Positions 1 through 8,727 of a DNA stretch of 38,554 nucleotides are shown piece after piece. Every line of letters starts with the position of its first letter. Position 1 is the stretch's first letter. This DNA is from Erysipelotrichaceae bacterium (lineage in GTDB: Bacteria; Bacillota_I; Bacilli_A; RFN20; CAG-826): NCBI GenBank assembly GCA_015059105.1, contig SVBB01000014.1:1-38554 (forward strand), written 5' to 3'. Under the pieces are notes generated by a model that was not told the DNA's origin, did not search any database, and saw only the letters and a list, made by a program, of their open reading frames with translations. Position numbers and translations under genes: made by a program.

Positions 1-42
1 TTAGAAATAACTTTCTTAAGAAAAACTTAAAATTTTAATTTC

Positions 43-417
43 CTATATATTTTTGGAGATGACTATTTTATTTAACAGGATATTCTTTGTGATGACGATA
101 TCAGTGTCTAATCCTAGTGGATTATGGCAAATAACATCGCCGACATAAACGGGTGCTTCCGCATGTAAAGAATTGACCACATCCATCATTTCAAAGATCT
201 TTCCCTTTGGAATTGGTTTAGAAGTTTTTACGGAAACAACACAGTTATTTCTATTAGTTATCCTAATAGAAGAAGTTAAAGTTCTCTCTGGAGAAGTCAT
301 CTCCTTAAGAACATAATTTTTGCCTCTTGGACAGAAATTGCCGGAAACATTATTCGCTTCATCGACAGTGATATGACAACCACGTGGGCAAACGATGCAA
401 GTAAATTCTCTATTCAT
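43..417 (-). CDS. DUF1667 family Cys-rich protein, third gene of glp-type operon
   Basis: A 124-residue protein whose first 35 residues carry a Cys pattern C-x2-C-x3-C followed by a later CPRG, as expected of DUF1667 proteins, which are probably metal- or cluster-binding. The family is usually found beside GlpA-like and FAD/NAD oxidoreductases, and that is the arrangement here. The start overlaps the end of the upstream oxidoreductase gene by 8 bases, and a GAGGGTGG ribosome binding site lies inside that gene, so translational coupling is likely. By context it is a small accessory or electron-transfer subunit of the anaerobic glycerol-3-phosphate dehydrogenase. The biochemical role of the family is not established. 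No terminator is visible in the 42 bases left before the window edge. Confidence 0.85.
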   Translation of the reverse strand: MNREFTCIVCPRGCHITVDEANNVSGNFCPRGKNYVLKEMTSPERTLTSSIRITNRNNCVVSVKTSKPIPKGKIFEMMDVVNSLHAEAPVYVGDVICHNPLGLDTDIVITKNILLNKIVISKNI

Positions 418-1651
418 AATCCACCCTCATTTCTATTGGTTCATCGCTTAAGTTTTCAAGCTTCACCTTTCCTTCAACCATAATGGAAGGTAAAAGGAGA
501 GTTAAGACTTGTTTCTTAAGTAATCTATCGCCTTGCTTAATATATAAGAAAGCTTTATCAGTTGGTTTTCTAACGCGGAATTTGAAATTGAGTTCATCCG
601 CGGATTTGCTAACAAAGTTAGGAACGACATATCCCATCAGTCCACCAGCAGTGACTGGAATGCGGTCATTATCTTCTTTATTATTAACGATATATTCCGC
701 GGCAGATTTACCAGCAGCTGTTCCTTCTTGAGAGACGAAGTCCACTAAGTCGTGAACATGTAAACAGTTACCACAAGTGAAGATACCTGGGATTTGAAGT
801 TCAAAATTATTGTCGACAGATGGTCCTCTATTTCTTTCAAATTTCACACCACCCATCTCTTCAAGCAATGTCGTCTGTGGTAATAAACCAACAGAGAGGA
901 TCAAACAGTCACATTCAATCTCTCTTTGTGTGCCAGGAATGACTTTTAAATTTTCATCGACAGAAGAGAGTTCAACTTTCTCTACTCTATTCTTACCAAT
1001 AACGTTACTAACTGTCTTTGATAGATATAATGGAATATTGAAATCTTGTAAGCATTGCACGATGTTACGATTTAACCCATTTGAGAAAGGCATAATCTCA
1101 GCAACACAGATGACTTTCGCTCCTTCAAGAGTGAGACGTCTAGCCATGATAAGACCGATATCACCACTACCAAGAATGACGATTTTCTTACCGACTAAAT
1201 GGCCAGTAGTATTTAAAATCTTCTGTGCAGTACCTGCTGTTGTGACACCGCTACATCTATCTCCAGGAACCATAATTGCACCAGGAGTTCTTTCATAGGA
1301 ACCGGTTGCAAGAATAATTGCTTTGGCTTCTACTTTCACAAATCCTTCTTGGCTATTTGAATAAAAAACCTCTTTATTCTTAGTTATTTTGCTGACTTGT
1401 GTTAATAATTTGTATTCGATATTTCTCTTTTTTAATTCTTTGATAAATCTATCTGCGTATTCTGGACCAGTTAATTCTTCTTTAAAAGTTGTAAGTCCAA
1501 AACCGTTATGGATGCATTGATCAAGGATACCACCCAAATGATCTTCTCTTTCAAGAAGCAAGATATCTTTAACACCATTATCGTATGCGGAAATAGCGGC
1601 CGCTAAGCCACCCGCTCCTCCACCGATAATCACTAAATCTTTCTTAATCAT
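410..1651 (-). CDS. FAD/NAD(P)-dependent oxidoreductase (GlpB-position subunit)
   Basis: A 413-residue pyridine nucleotide-disulphide-type oxidoreductase. An FAD-binding Rossmann motif (IIGGGAGGLAAA) is at the N-terminus, a second dinucleotide motif (ILGSGDIGLIMARR) is near residue 155, and a C-terminal FAD-contact segment reads GIFTCGNCLHVHDLVD. It overlaps glpA upstream and the DUF1667 gene downstream by 8 bases each, with an AAGG site before ATG. In clostridial genomes this trio replaces GlpABC of enterobacteria. This subunit is thought to accept electrons from GlpA and pass them to NAD or a membrane carrier. The exact substrate and acceptor cannot be read from sequence. The family assignment is firm; the electron-transfer role is inferred from neighbours. 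Confidence 0.9.
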   Translation of the reverse strand: MIKKDLVIIGGGAGGLAAAISAYDNGVKDILLLEREDHLGGILDQCIHNGFGLTTFKEELTGPEYADRFIKELKKRNIEYKLLTQVSKITKNKEVFYSNSQEGFVKVEAKAIILATGSYERTPGAIMVPGDRCSGVTTAGTAQKILNTTGHLVGKKIVILGSGDIGLIMARRLTLEGAKVICVAEIMPFSNGLNRNIVQCLQDFNIPLYLSKTVSNVIGKNRVEKVELSSVDENLKVIPGTQREIECDCLILSVGLLPQTTLLEEMGGVKFERNRGPSVDNNFELQIPGIFTCGNCLHVHDLVDFVSQEGTAAGKSAAEYIVNNKEDNDRIPVTAGGLMGYVVPNFVSKSADELNFKFRVRKPTDKAFLYIKQGDRLLKKQVLTLLLPSIMVEGKVKLENLSDEPIEMRVDYE

Positions 1652-3086
1652 TGTTAACCTTCTTTATCTTTTCGACAATGAGATTTGAACCATCGTTATC
1701 ATAATTGACTTCGGTGAGTTCAATGCCGTATTTCTCCGCGAGTAACATAGAGACTGTCCCTAAGCAATATCCGCCTTGGCAACGGCCAAATCCCGCTCTG
1801 GTTCTGCGCTTCATTCCCTTGATTGAATGAGGTGGAACACTTCTATTAAGTGCATCTTTAAGTTCCCCTAAAGATACTTGTTCACAGTTACAGACGATGC
1901 GTCCGTAATCTGGATTTTCTTTCACTAATTTATTTCTTTCTTCTTCACTGAGCAACTTAATCTTAATATGTTTACGAATATGAGGATTGAAGTTATCTTT
2001 TGCTTTTAAAGGAAGAACTTTTTCAACAAAATCATGAACAACATATTGGGCAATCGCTGGAGAAGAAGCCAAACCTGGAGATTCAACGCCTGCAACATTA
2101 ATGAAATTATCATATTTGCCATTTGGTCCAATGATGAAATCATGTGTTGAAGGAGTTGATCTCACACCGGCAAACACTCTAATCGTGTCGCCGTAAGGAA
2201 TATTTGGAACTAATCTAGAAGCATTAGCTTTAATATTCGCTAATGTCGCTGAATCAGTTGAATAATCATCTCTATCTTCTTGAGGTTCACTACTCGGACC
2301 TAAATAATAATTACCAGAAGTTGTTGGGGCCACTAAAATACCTTTACCCTTTTCACTTGGAAGAGGGAAGATTGGTCTACGAACTAATCCCGCTGTACGG
2401 TGGTCTAATAAAATATATTCACCTTTACGTGGAATGATATGCCAGTCGATATCGCTAACCATCGCGGCAATCTTATCAGAATATAAACCAGCAGCGTTGA
2501 TCACCACTTTTGTTTCATATTCATCTTTATTAGTTTTAACTACAAAGTAGTTATCTTTTGCTTTAATATCAACCACGCCTTCATTAACATGGAGAACAAC
2601 GCCATTATCGACCGCATTTTCCATCGCATTAACAACTAATTCAAATGGATTGACGATACCAGCTTTCTTGGCATATAAAGCACCTAAAGCATTTGGTGAA
2701 ATATTTGGTTCTAATTTAAGGAGTTCTTCTTTAGATAAAGAGAGCATTTCAACTCCATTAGCTTTGCTTCTCTCTAATAATTCTTTAAAAATAGGCCACT
2801 GCGATTCATCGTCGATAATCGTGAGAGTTCCGCACATCGAATACGAAACATCTAGTTCATCACATAAAGCAGGATACAAGGAAGCTCCCTTTACATTAAG
2901 CTTCGCTTTTAACGTTCCTGGCTTTGGATCGTATCCAGAGTGGATGATGGCTGAGTTAGCTGAAGAAGTAACATTACCAACATCATGTTCTTTTTCTAAG
3001 ACTAAAACATCTAGATTATATTTGGATAACTCTCTAGCGATTAACGCTCCTGTCACACCAGCGCCAATAATAACTATATCTTTCAT
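1644..3086 (-). CDS. glpA: GlpA-like FAD-dependent glycerol-3-phosphate dehydrogenase with BFD [2Fe-2S] domain
   Basis: A 480-residue DAO-family oxidase/dehydrogenase. The N-terminal FAD motif is IIGAGVTGALIAREL with the ribose-binding acid in LVLEKE. A C-terminal BFD-like Fer2 domain carries VCNCEQ and GRCQGGYC, four Cys able to hold a [2Fe-2S] cluster. That architecture is found in GlpA and in LhgO-like 2-hydroxyacid oxidases with an added BFD domain. The two following genes favour anaerobic glycerol-3-phosphate oxidation to dihydroxyacetone phosphate. I chose ATG at 3086 rather than the GTG at 3104, because a perfect TATAAT on the minus strand (3096-3101) sits only 9 bases upstream and there is no ribosome binding site. 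The mRNA would then be nearly leaderless. No glpK or glpF is in the window. Confidence 0.88.
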   Translation of the reverse strand: MKDIVIIGAGVTGALIARELSKYNLDVLVLEKEHDVGNVTSSANSAIIHSGYDPKPGTLKAKLNVKGASLYPALCDELDVSYSMCGTLTIIDDESQWPIFKELLERSKANGVEMLSLSKEELLKLEPNISPNALGALYAKKAGIVNPFELVVNAMENAVDNGVVLHVNEGVVDIKAKDNYFVVKTNKDEYETKVVINAAGLYSDKIAAMVSDIDWHIIPRKGEYILLDHRTAGLVRRPIFPLPSEKGKGILVAPTTSGNYYLGPSSEPQEDRDDYSTDSATLANIKANASRLVPNIPYGDTIRVFAGVRSTPSTHDFIIGPNGKYDNFINVAGVESPGLASSPAIAQYVVHDFVEKVLPLKAKDNFNPHIRKHIKIKLLSEEERNKLVKENPDYGRIVCNCEQVSLGELKDALNRSVPPHSIKGMKRRTRAGFGRCQGGYCLGTVSMLLAEKYGIELTEVNYDNDGSNLIVEKIKKVNND

Positions 3087-3159
3087 AACAAAGATATTAT
3101 ACACCGACTATATTATTTTTGATATAAAATACTGGCAAAATAAACGAAACAACGCTCTC

Positions 3160-3663
3160 TTATTTCCAGATTGAATAATAGGCAAAAGTTGTACTGATAT
3201 CTTTATATATTTGATCGCCTACTTCATCGCTAACTTTGCTACGATAATAAGCAACAATGTAATTATCTTTATTACCTTTTTGAAAACGGATATATATTTC
3301 ATTTAAATTGAACTCAATATTCCAGCCGATGCTACCTGTTGTTAGATTACCTTTCCCAGAGCCTATCCAACGAACGTATTGGCTACCATCGTAAATATAT
3401 GCGGGAATATTATCAAATGTTATCTTATCGTAATTTAGATTTCCAAAACTTTCTAAAATAACATTTTTTACATCCTTGTTATTGCATAAAAATGCTGATG
3501 ATTTTTGGTTGACGCGAAATGAAGCTGTCTCAGCGATATTGAAGCCATCTTCAGTTTCAAAAAAACTATTGAATTCTTTAACAATATTATAATTGCCCGA
3601 GCACGACGATAGAACACCAATTATGGAAGTTAATAAGATTGTTATTCCTAGTTTTTTAAACAT
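3160..3663 (-). CDS. Small lipoprotein of unknown function
   Basis: A 167-residue protein not recognised as any family. It begins with a lipoprotein signal peptide: a Lys-containing N-region, a hydrophobic stretch and the lipobox LSSC about residue 20, so it should be anchored to the outer face of the cytoplasmic membrane. The mature part is compact, aromatic-rich and without further membrane segments. The start is set by an AAGGAG site 8 bases upstream. That site lies inside a perfect 8-bp inverted repeat (3672-3694), which could hide it in the mRNA. It lies between the pnp terminator and glpA, on the same strand as both, 73 bases before glpA starts, with no visible terminator in between. 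Confidence 0.75.
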   Translation of the reverse strand: MFKKLGITILLTSIIGVLSSCSGNYNIVKEFNSFFETEDGFNIAETASFRVNQKSSAFLCNNKDVKNVILESFGNLNYDKITFDNIPAYIYDGSQYVRWIGSGKGNLTTGSIGWNIEFNLNEIYIRFQKGNKDNYIVAYYRSKVSDEVGDQIYKDISTTFAYYSIWK

Positions 3664-3671
3664 TAATTGTG

Positions 3672-3694
3672 CTCCTTATTGTAATTATAAGGAG
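3672..3694 (-). promoter_or_regulatory. Inverted repeat enclosing the ribosome binding site of the 3160-3663 lipoprotein gene
   Basis: CTCCTTAT and ATAAGGAG form perfect 8-bp arms around a 7-base loop. The 3' arm on the coding strand contains the AAGGAG ribosome binding site. If transcription starts upstream, this hairpin would mask the site. A TATAAT-like box (3684-3689) overlaps the repeat, so it could instead be part of the promoter or an operator. Which of these is right cannot be decided from sequence. Confidence 0.45.
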
Positions 3695-3718
3695 AATTGT
3701 TCAATTTTAGCAAGGACA

Positions 3719-3749
3719 ATAAAAATGTCGGTAGCATTAGCCACCGACA
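3719..3749 (-). terminator. Rho-independent terminator after pnp
   Basis: On the minus strand a 10-bp stem with one G-T pair (TGTCGGTGGC / GCTACCGACA) closes a TAAT loop and is followed by TTTTTATT. It begins 16 bases past the pnp stop codon. Confidence 0.9.
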
Positions 3750-3764
3750 CCTTTAACATATTAT

Positions 3765-5963
3765 TTATTTTTTAAATTTTCTTGGTCCCTTGATGGAACG
3801 ATCTGGTTTAGCTTGTCTAAGCGGTCTTTCTTTTTCTTCAAAGTCCGCTGGTTTTTCCATAAACTCTCTCGCGGATACTTTGACTTTTCCGTGATCGTCA
3901 ATTTCAATGACGCGAACTCTTAATGTATCGCCGACTTTGACAACATCTTGAGCTCTAGAGACGAATCCCCAGCCAAGTCTTGAGACGTGGCATAAACCTT
4001 CAACATTACCGAAGAGTTTGACAAATGCACCATAGTCTTCAACACGGGTAACTTCACCAGTATATTCTTCGCCAACTTGGGCTTCCTTGACGATATCAAG
4101 AATCATATTCTTGGCCTTATTGATAGTTTCTCTATCCATATGATAGATAGTGACTTGACCGTCATCTTCGATATCAATTTTGACATCGTCACATTGAGCG
4201 ATGATTTCATTGATGACTTTTCCACCAGTACCGATGACATCTCTAATCTTGTCAACATCGATATGGAATGTATCCATCTTAGGCGCATATTTACCGACAT
4301 CTGGTCTTGGTTCAGCAATAGCTTTTTTCATCACTTCACGAATCTTTGCTCTCGCTTCATGAGCTTGTGCTAACGCTTCGCGTAATACTTCTTTAGTGAC
4401 ACCTTTAATCTTGATATCCATCTGTAAGGCAGTGATACCTTTTTCAGTACCAGCAACTTTGAAGTCCATATCACCGAAGTGATCTTCTAAGCCTTGAATA
4501 TCAGTAAGGATAGTATATGGGTGTTTGCCGTCAAGTGGTCCAGAGCTGATTAAGCCCATGGCAATGCCGGACACCATAGCTTTGATTGGGACGCCAGCCG
4601 CCATTAAGGACATACAGGAAGCACAGATAGAAGCTTGGGAAGAAGAACCATTAGATTCCACGACTTCCGCGACAGTTCTAATCGTATATGGGAATTCTTC
4701 AACTGAAGGAATGACATATGATAAGGCTCTTTCGCCTAATTTACCATGTCCGATTTCTCTTCTTCCTGGGGAGCCCATTCTACCAACTTCACCAACAGAA
4801 TATGGTGGGAAGTTATAATGATGCATCCAGTGACGAGTATCTTCTTCAGTTAAGTTATCGATGATTTGTTCATCAGATTTAGCACCTAAAGTAGTAACAG
4901 AGATGACTTGAGTTTGGCCTCTAGTAAACATCGCAGAACCATGAGTGCGTGGTAATAAATCGACTTGTGCGTCTAATGGACGGATTTCATCGACTTTACG
5001 ACCATCTGGTCTAATCTTTTCATCAGTGATAAGTCTACGCACTTCTTTGGCGACGAGGTTTTCTAAAGTCTCGTTGACCATATGCATGACTTTTTGATGT
5101 TCTTTTTCATTTTCATAAGTACGAGAATCATAATCTTCAATGATTTCGTTCTTGATGGCATCGACAGCGTCTTGTCTCTCTAATTTATCAAAGATAGAGA
5201 TAGCTTTCACCAAACGAGCGTTGGCTCTTTCAGTGATATCTTTTTCGATGACTGGATCGCATTTATAGAGTTCGATTTCTCTTTTTGGTTTACCGATTTC
5301 TTTGATGATCTTTTCTTGCCATGCACATAATTTCTTAATCGCTTCATGACCGAACATCAAAGCATCGAGCATATCTTCTTCGCTGACTTGTTGGGCACCC
5401 GCTTCAACCATATTAATGGCTTCTTTAGTACCAGCGACAGCGAGTTGAATGTCAGACTGTTTATCTTCTTCCACTGTTGGGTTGATGATGAACTTGCCGT
5501 TGACTCTACCGACATAGACACCAGCGATAGGACCATCGAATGGGATATCGGAGATACCTAATGCCAAGGAAGAACCAAGCATCGCAGTCATTTCTGGAGT
5601 GCAGTCCGTATCAACAGACATCACAGTGTTGACGATTTGAACTTCGTTTCTAAAACCTTCGGAGAACATTGGTCTGATTGGTCTATCAATCAATCTGGCA
5701 GTTAAGGTAGCGTGTTCTCCCGCTCTACCTTCTCTACGTAAAAATGAGCCTGGGATCTTACCGACGGCGTATTGTTTCTCTTCATAGCCGACTGTTAATG
5801 GGAAGAAATCTCCTTCCTTTGGAAGATCTGAGGCACACACTGTGGAAAGAACGACAGTTTCGTTTAATCTAACGAGGACCGCGCCGTCTGCTTGTTTGGC
5901 GATTTCGCCCGCTTCAACGACGAACTTCTTTCCTTCGAATTCTAATTCGAATACTTTTTTCAT
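3765..5963 (-). CDS. pnp: Polyribonucleotide nucleotidyltransferase (PNPase)
   Basis: A 732-residue phosphorolytic 3'-5' exoribonuclease of the RNA degradation machinery, the usual length for the family. In order: first RNase PH-like core, helical linker, second RNase PH-like core (around residues 310-540, with conserved LPRTHGSAMFTRGQTQ), KH domain with VIGTGGKVI, and C-terminal S1 domain (GEVTRVEDYGAFVKLF). The tail is basic (RSIKGPRKFKK). An in-frame extension to 6101 exists, but the conserved N-terminus MKKVFELEF and a GAGG site 9-12 bases upstream place the start at 5963. A minus-strand TATAAT lies at 6003-6008. The gene is divergent from the amylase and ends at a strong terminator, so it looks monocistronic. 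The common rpsO neighbour is not present. Confidence 0.97.
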   Translation of the reverse strand: MKKVFELEFEGKKFVVEAGEIAKQADGAVLVRLNETVVLSTVCASDLPKEGDFFPLTVGYEEKQYAVGKIPGSFLRREGRAGEHATLTARLIDRPIRPMFSEGFRNEVQIVNTVMSVDTDCTPEMTAMLGSSLALGISDIPFDGPIAGVYVGRVNGKFIINPTVEEDKQSDIQLAVAGTKEAINMVEAGAQQVSEEDMLDALMFGHEAIKKLCAWQEKIIKEIGKPKREIELYKCDPVIEKDITERANARLVKAISIFDKLERQDAVDAIKNEIIEDYDSRTYENEKEHQKVMHMVNETLENLVAKEVRRLITDEKIRPDGRKVDEIRPLDAQVDLLPRTHGSAMFTRGQTQVISVTTLGAKSDEQIIDNLTEEDTRHWMHHYNFPPYSVGEVGRMGSPGRREIGHGKLGERALSYVIPSVEEFPYTIRTVAEVVESNGSSSQASICASCMSLMAAGVPIKAMVSGIAMGLISSGPLDGKHPYTILTDIQGLEDHFGDMDFKVAGTEKGITALQMDIKIKGVTKEVLREALAQAHEARAKIREVMKKAIAEPRPDVGKYAPKMDTFHIDVDKIRDVIGTGGKVINEIIAQCDDVKIDIEDDGQVTIYHMDRETINKAKNMILDIVKEAQVGEEYTGEVTRVEDYGAFVKLFGNVEGLCHVSRLGWGFVSRAQDVVKVGDTLRVRVIEIDDHGKVKVSAREFMEKPADFEEKERPLRQAKPDRSIKGPRKFKK

Positions 5964-6144
5964 TTCTTTTTTCCTCTTTTTTCTAAAAAACATAACGTGG
6001 TTATTATACACATTAATTAAATAAATTAATACCTTATTTCGAAAATAATAGATTTTTATATATTCATCTTCATATAAAATAAATACGTACGCATATTGCA
6101 AAAAATATATTTATCAATAAAATGGAATTATAAGGAGACATAAA

Positions 6145-8631
6145 ATGAAGAAGAAAACTCTCTCAAGTATTTCATTATTACTTTTATTTTCACTTGCCGC
6201 TTGTGGAACAGCTAGCACTGATCCTACGAGTAAAGGCGAAGGCGGAGGAGGTGGCGCTGATCCTAGTGGCAGTTCTCAAAGCGGAGGCGGAAACACCCAA
6301 TATAGTTATATCGATTATGACGAAGATGGCAGAGAATGGATTTCAAATGGACCACAGCAAGCTGTCGAACCATTCACTCCAGTGCAATTTAGTCCAATTT
6401 CAAATGTTCAAGTCTTCTGTCCAACCACATTTACCAACATTTATGCTTGGACCACAACTGGAGGCACCAACACCGAGTTGTTAGGTGCTTGGCCAGGTAC
6501 TGCTCTTAAGGAATACAATTCCCGTTGGAAAATGTTTGATTTCCCTGCTGGAAGCACATCATTCAACCTCATTTTTAATACACCAGGTAAAACAGGTGAC
6601 CTTACTCTTGATGGAGCTGGCCACTACTGGCTCGTCAACGGTCAATTAACAAAGACTGATACCGAACCTGAACAATCCTCAGGAAGTGGCTCCACTGATT
6701 GGAATCCAAAAGCCACTAATATCTATAAAGATAGCAAAGACTATAAACAGCCGGAAAGAATCCTCAAACCTACCCATAACAAAGTGAATTCAGCAAAAGA
6801 CTATTCTGAACTCCCTGTTGTTAAAAATTGGAACAAAACATCCGTCATCAACAAATATAACGGTAAACGTGATGATTTCCGTGATGAGAGCATCTATTTC
6901 ACTATTACTACGAGATTCTATGATGGTGATAAAAGCAACAACACCCACTGTTGGGATGCAAAGCAAGATGCTTCTACTGATCCAAACTGGAGAGGTGACT
7001 TCAAGGGTTTAATCGAAAAGATGGATTATATCAAAGCCCAAGGCTTTACAGCGATTTGGATCACTCCAATCGTCAAGAATGCATCTGGCTTTGATTACCA
7101 TGGCTATCACGCGATTAACTTCAAAGAAGTTGACCCACGTTATGAATCAGAAGATGTCTCTTTCCAAACTGTGATTAACGAAGCGCATAAACGCGATATG
7201 AAAATCATTCTCGATATCGTTTTAAATCACACTGGTAACTTCGGTGAAGAGAACTTATTCCCAATGTTCTATTACGATGTCAAAAACAATACGACAATGA
7301 AAGCGATGACGAGAAATAGAACTGACTACGGCAAACTTCCTGATAGTTATGATACTTCATCTAATCCATACGGTATGCGTATCGATGCGATGAAAAACGA
7401 TGAAGGTGATACAGAGAATATCTATCACCATGAAAAGAGTATGGCCTATGAGCAATATATAGAACAAACTGGTCAAATGGCCGGTGACTGCGTTGACCTC
7501 AACACCGAAAACCCAACTGTCGCTAACTACTTAGTAGAAGCCTACGCTAAATTCATTCATATGGGTGTCGATGCCTTCCGTATCGATACAGTGAAGCACA
7601 TTTCACGTCTCTCCTTTAACAAATATTACTTACCAGCCTTTAAAGCTATCGCTGCTAAATGCGGTAATCCAAACTTCTTCATGTTCGGCGAAGTCTGTAC
7701 TCGTGTCAGAGAGGTTTGGAACCATGATAACCCAGCTGATTCTGCTCCATTCTATACTTGGAAAGAAAGCAAAGATTATCCATGGGGTACTAGAGCAGTT
7801 AACGAAGAATCCACTTTAAAAAACTGGAACGATAATTCTTCTTCTGCCACTCAACCAACAACTAGTAACGCATACTTAAATGGCACTACTTATCATGCCC
7901 CAGATCATTCTAAATCAAGCGGCATGGGTGTGATTGACTTCCCAATGCACTGGAACTTTGAAAGCGCACAAAACGCATATAATGTTGCTGTTGGTAACGA
8001 CAAATATTATAACGATGCAACATACAATGTTGTCTATGTCGACTCCCACGACGACGGCCCAGATGGAATTTATAAAGTGAGATTCAATATGGGTGAAAGT
8101 GCTTGGAAAGAAAACATGTCTCTCATGTTCACATTCCGTGGCATTCCTTGTATCTACTATGGCAGTGAGATTCAATTCCAAGCTGGTAAAACCATCGACG
8201 AAGGACCAAATATCGCTTTAGCGGATTCTGGTAGAGCTTATTTCGGAGAAGAAATCGAAGGTAATGTCAAGGTCTCTGACTTCGGAAAATATTCTAATGC
8301 TTCTGGTAAAATGGCTTCTGCATTAAATGGTACTTTATCCAAACATTTACAAAAACTCAATCAAGCAAGACTATCTTGTATTGCTCTTAGAAGAGGACAA
8401 TACACTAACAGCAACTTCAACGGTAATGGTATTGGGTTTACCAGAAGATATACCGCTAACGGTGTCGATTCCATCGCCTGTGTTGTCATCTCTGGAAGCG
8501 GTAGCTTTAATAACTTACCAAATGGAACTTATAAGGACTTATATAGCGGTTCCACTTATCAAGTTAATGGCGGCACTCTCCAAGCTAATGCATCCGGGCA
8601 AGGCAATGTTGCCATCTTTGTAAAGCAATAA
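6145..8631 (+). CDS. Surface-anchored GH13 alpha-amylase lipoprotein with starch-binding module
   Basis: An 828-residue secreted lipoprotein (signal peptide, lipobox LAAC) with a Gly/Ser-rich linker at residues 30-55. A CBM26-like starch-binding module at about 90-170 carries NIYAWTT, GAWPG and FNLIFNT. The GH13 barrel follows from about residue 250. Conserved GH13 regions are visible: DIVLNHTG (region I), GVDAFRIDTVKH with nucleophile D481 (II), MFGEV with acid/base E516 (III), and DSHDDG with H635/D636 (IV). It should hydrolyse alpha-1,4 glucans at the cell surface, releasing malto-oligosaccharides for uptake. No transporter is adjacent. An AAGGAG site lies 7 bases before ATG, and a terminator follows. 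Starch as substrate is inferred from the family and the binding module. Confidence 0.93.
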   Translation: MKKKTLSSISLLLLFSLAACGTASTDPTSKGEGGGGGADPSGSSQSGGGNTQYSYIDYDEDGREWISNGPQQAVEPFTPVQFSPISNVQVFCPTTFTNIYAWTTTGGTNTELLGAWPGTALKEYNSRWKMFDFPAGSTSFNLIFNTPGKTGDLTLDGAGHYWLVNGQLTKTDTEPEQSSGSGSTDWNPKATNIYKDSKDYKQPERILKPTHNKVNSAKDYSELPVVKNWNKTSVINKYNGKRDDFRDESIYFTITTRFYDGDKSNNTHCWDAKQDASTDPNWRGDFKGLIEKMDYIKAQGFTAIWITPIVKNASGFDYHGYHAINFKEVDPRYESEDVSFQTVINEAHKRDMKIILDIVLNHTGNFGEENLFPMFYYDVKNNTTMKAMTRNRTDYGKLPDSYDTSSNPYGMRIDAMKNDEGDTENIYHHEKSMAYEQYIEQTGQMAGDCVDLNTENPTVANYLVEAYAKFIHMGVDAFRIDTVKHISRLSFNKYYLPAFKAIAAKCGNPNFFMFGEVCTRVREVWNHDNPADSAPFYTWKESKDYPWGTRAVNEESTLKNWNDNSSSATQPTTSNAYLNGTTYHAPDHSKSSGMGVIDFPMHWNFESAQNAYNVAVGNDKYYNDATYNVVYVDSHDDGPDGIYKVRFNMGESAWKENMSLMFTFRGIPCIYYGSEIQFQAGKTIDEGPNIALADSGRAYFGEEIEGNVKVSDFGKYSNASGKMASALNGTLSKHLQKLNQARLSCIALRRGQYTNSNFNGNGIGFTRRYTANGVDSIACVVISGSGSFNNLPNGTYKDLYSGSTYQVNGGTLQANASGQGNVAIFVKQ

Positions 8632-8650
8632 GGATTACAAACTATACACT

Positions 8651-8677
8651 ACTCCTCACTTTTGTGGGGAGTTTTTA
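8651..8677 (+). terminator. Rho-independent terminator after the amylase gene
   Basis: ACTCCTCAC pairs with GTGGGGAGT (9 bp, one wobble) around TTTT and runs into a T tract. It lies 19 bases after the amylase stop. Confidence 0.9.
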
Positions 8678-8678
8678 T

Positions 8679-8706
8679 TTGGGTCAATATCTAAAAAATG
8701 TATAAT
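8679..8706 (+). promoter_or_regulatory. Candidate promoter of the 8728 membrane-protein gene
   Basis: TTGGGT at 8679-8684, a 16-base spacer, and a perfect TATAAT at 8701-8706. It lies directly after the amylase terminator and 21 bases before the ATG, so the membrane-protein gene probably has its own transcription. Confidence 0.6.
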
Positions 8707-8727
8707 TGTAATGAAAGGAGTTTTATT

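Noticed and set aside
12..23. Perfect palindrome TTTCTTAAGAAA as a terminator of the glp operon
   Set aside because: No loop and no T tract of convincing form; the context is cut by the window edge.
5964..6101. In-frame N-terminal extension of pnp
   Set aside because: PNPase homologues start at the MKKVFELEF region; a GAGG site and correct spacing favour 5963, and the TATAAT at 6003-6008 lies inside the extension.
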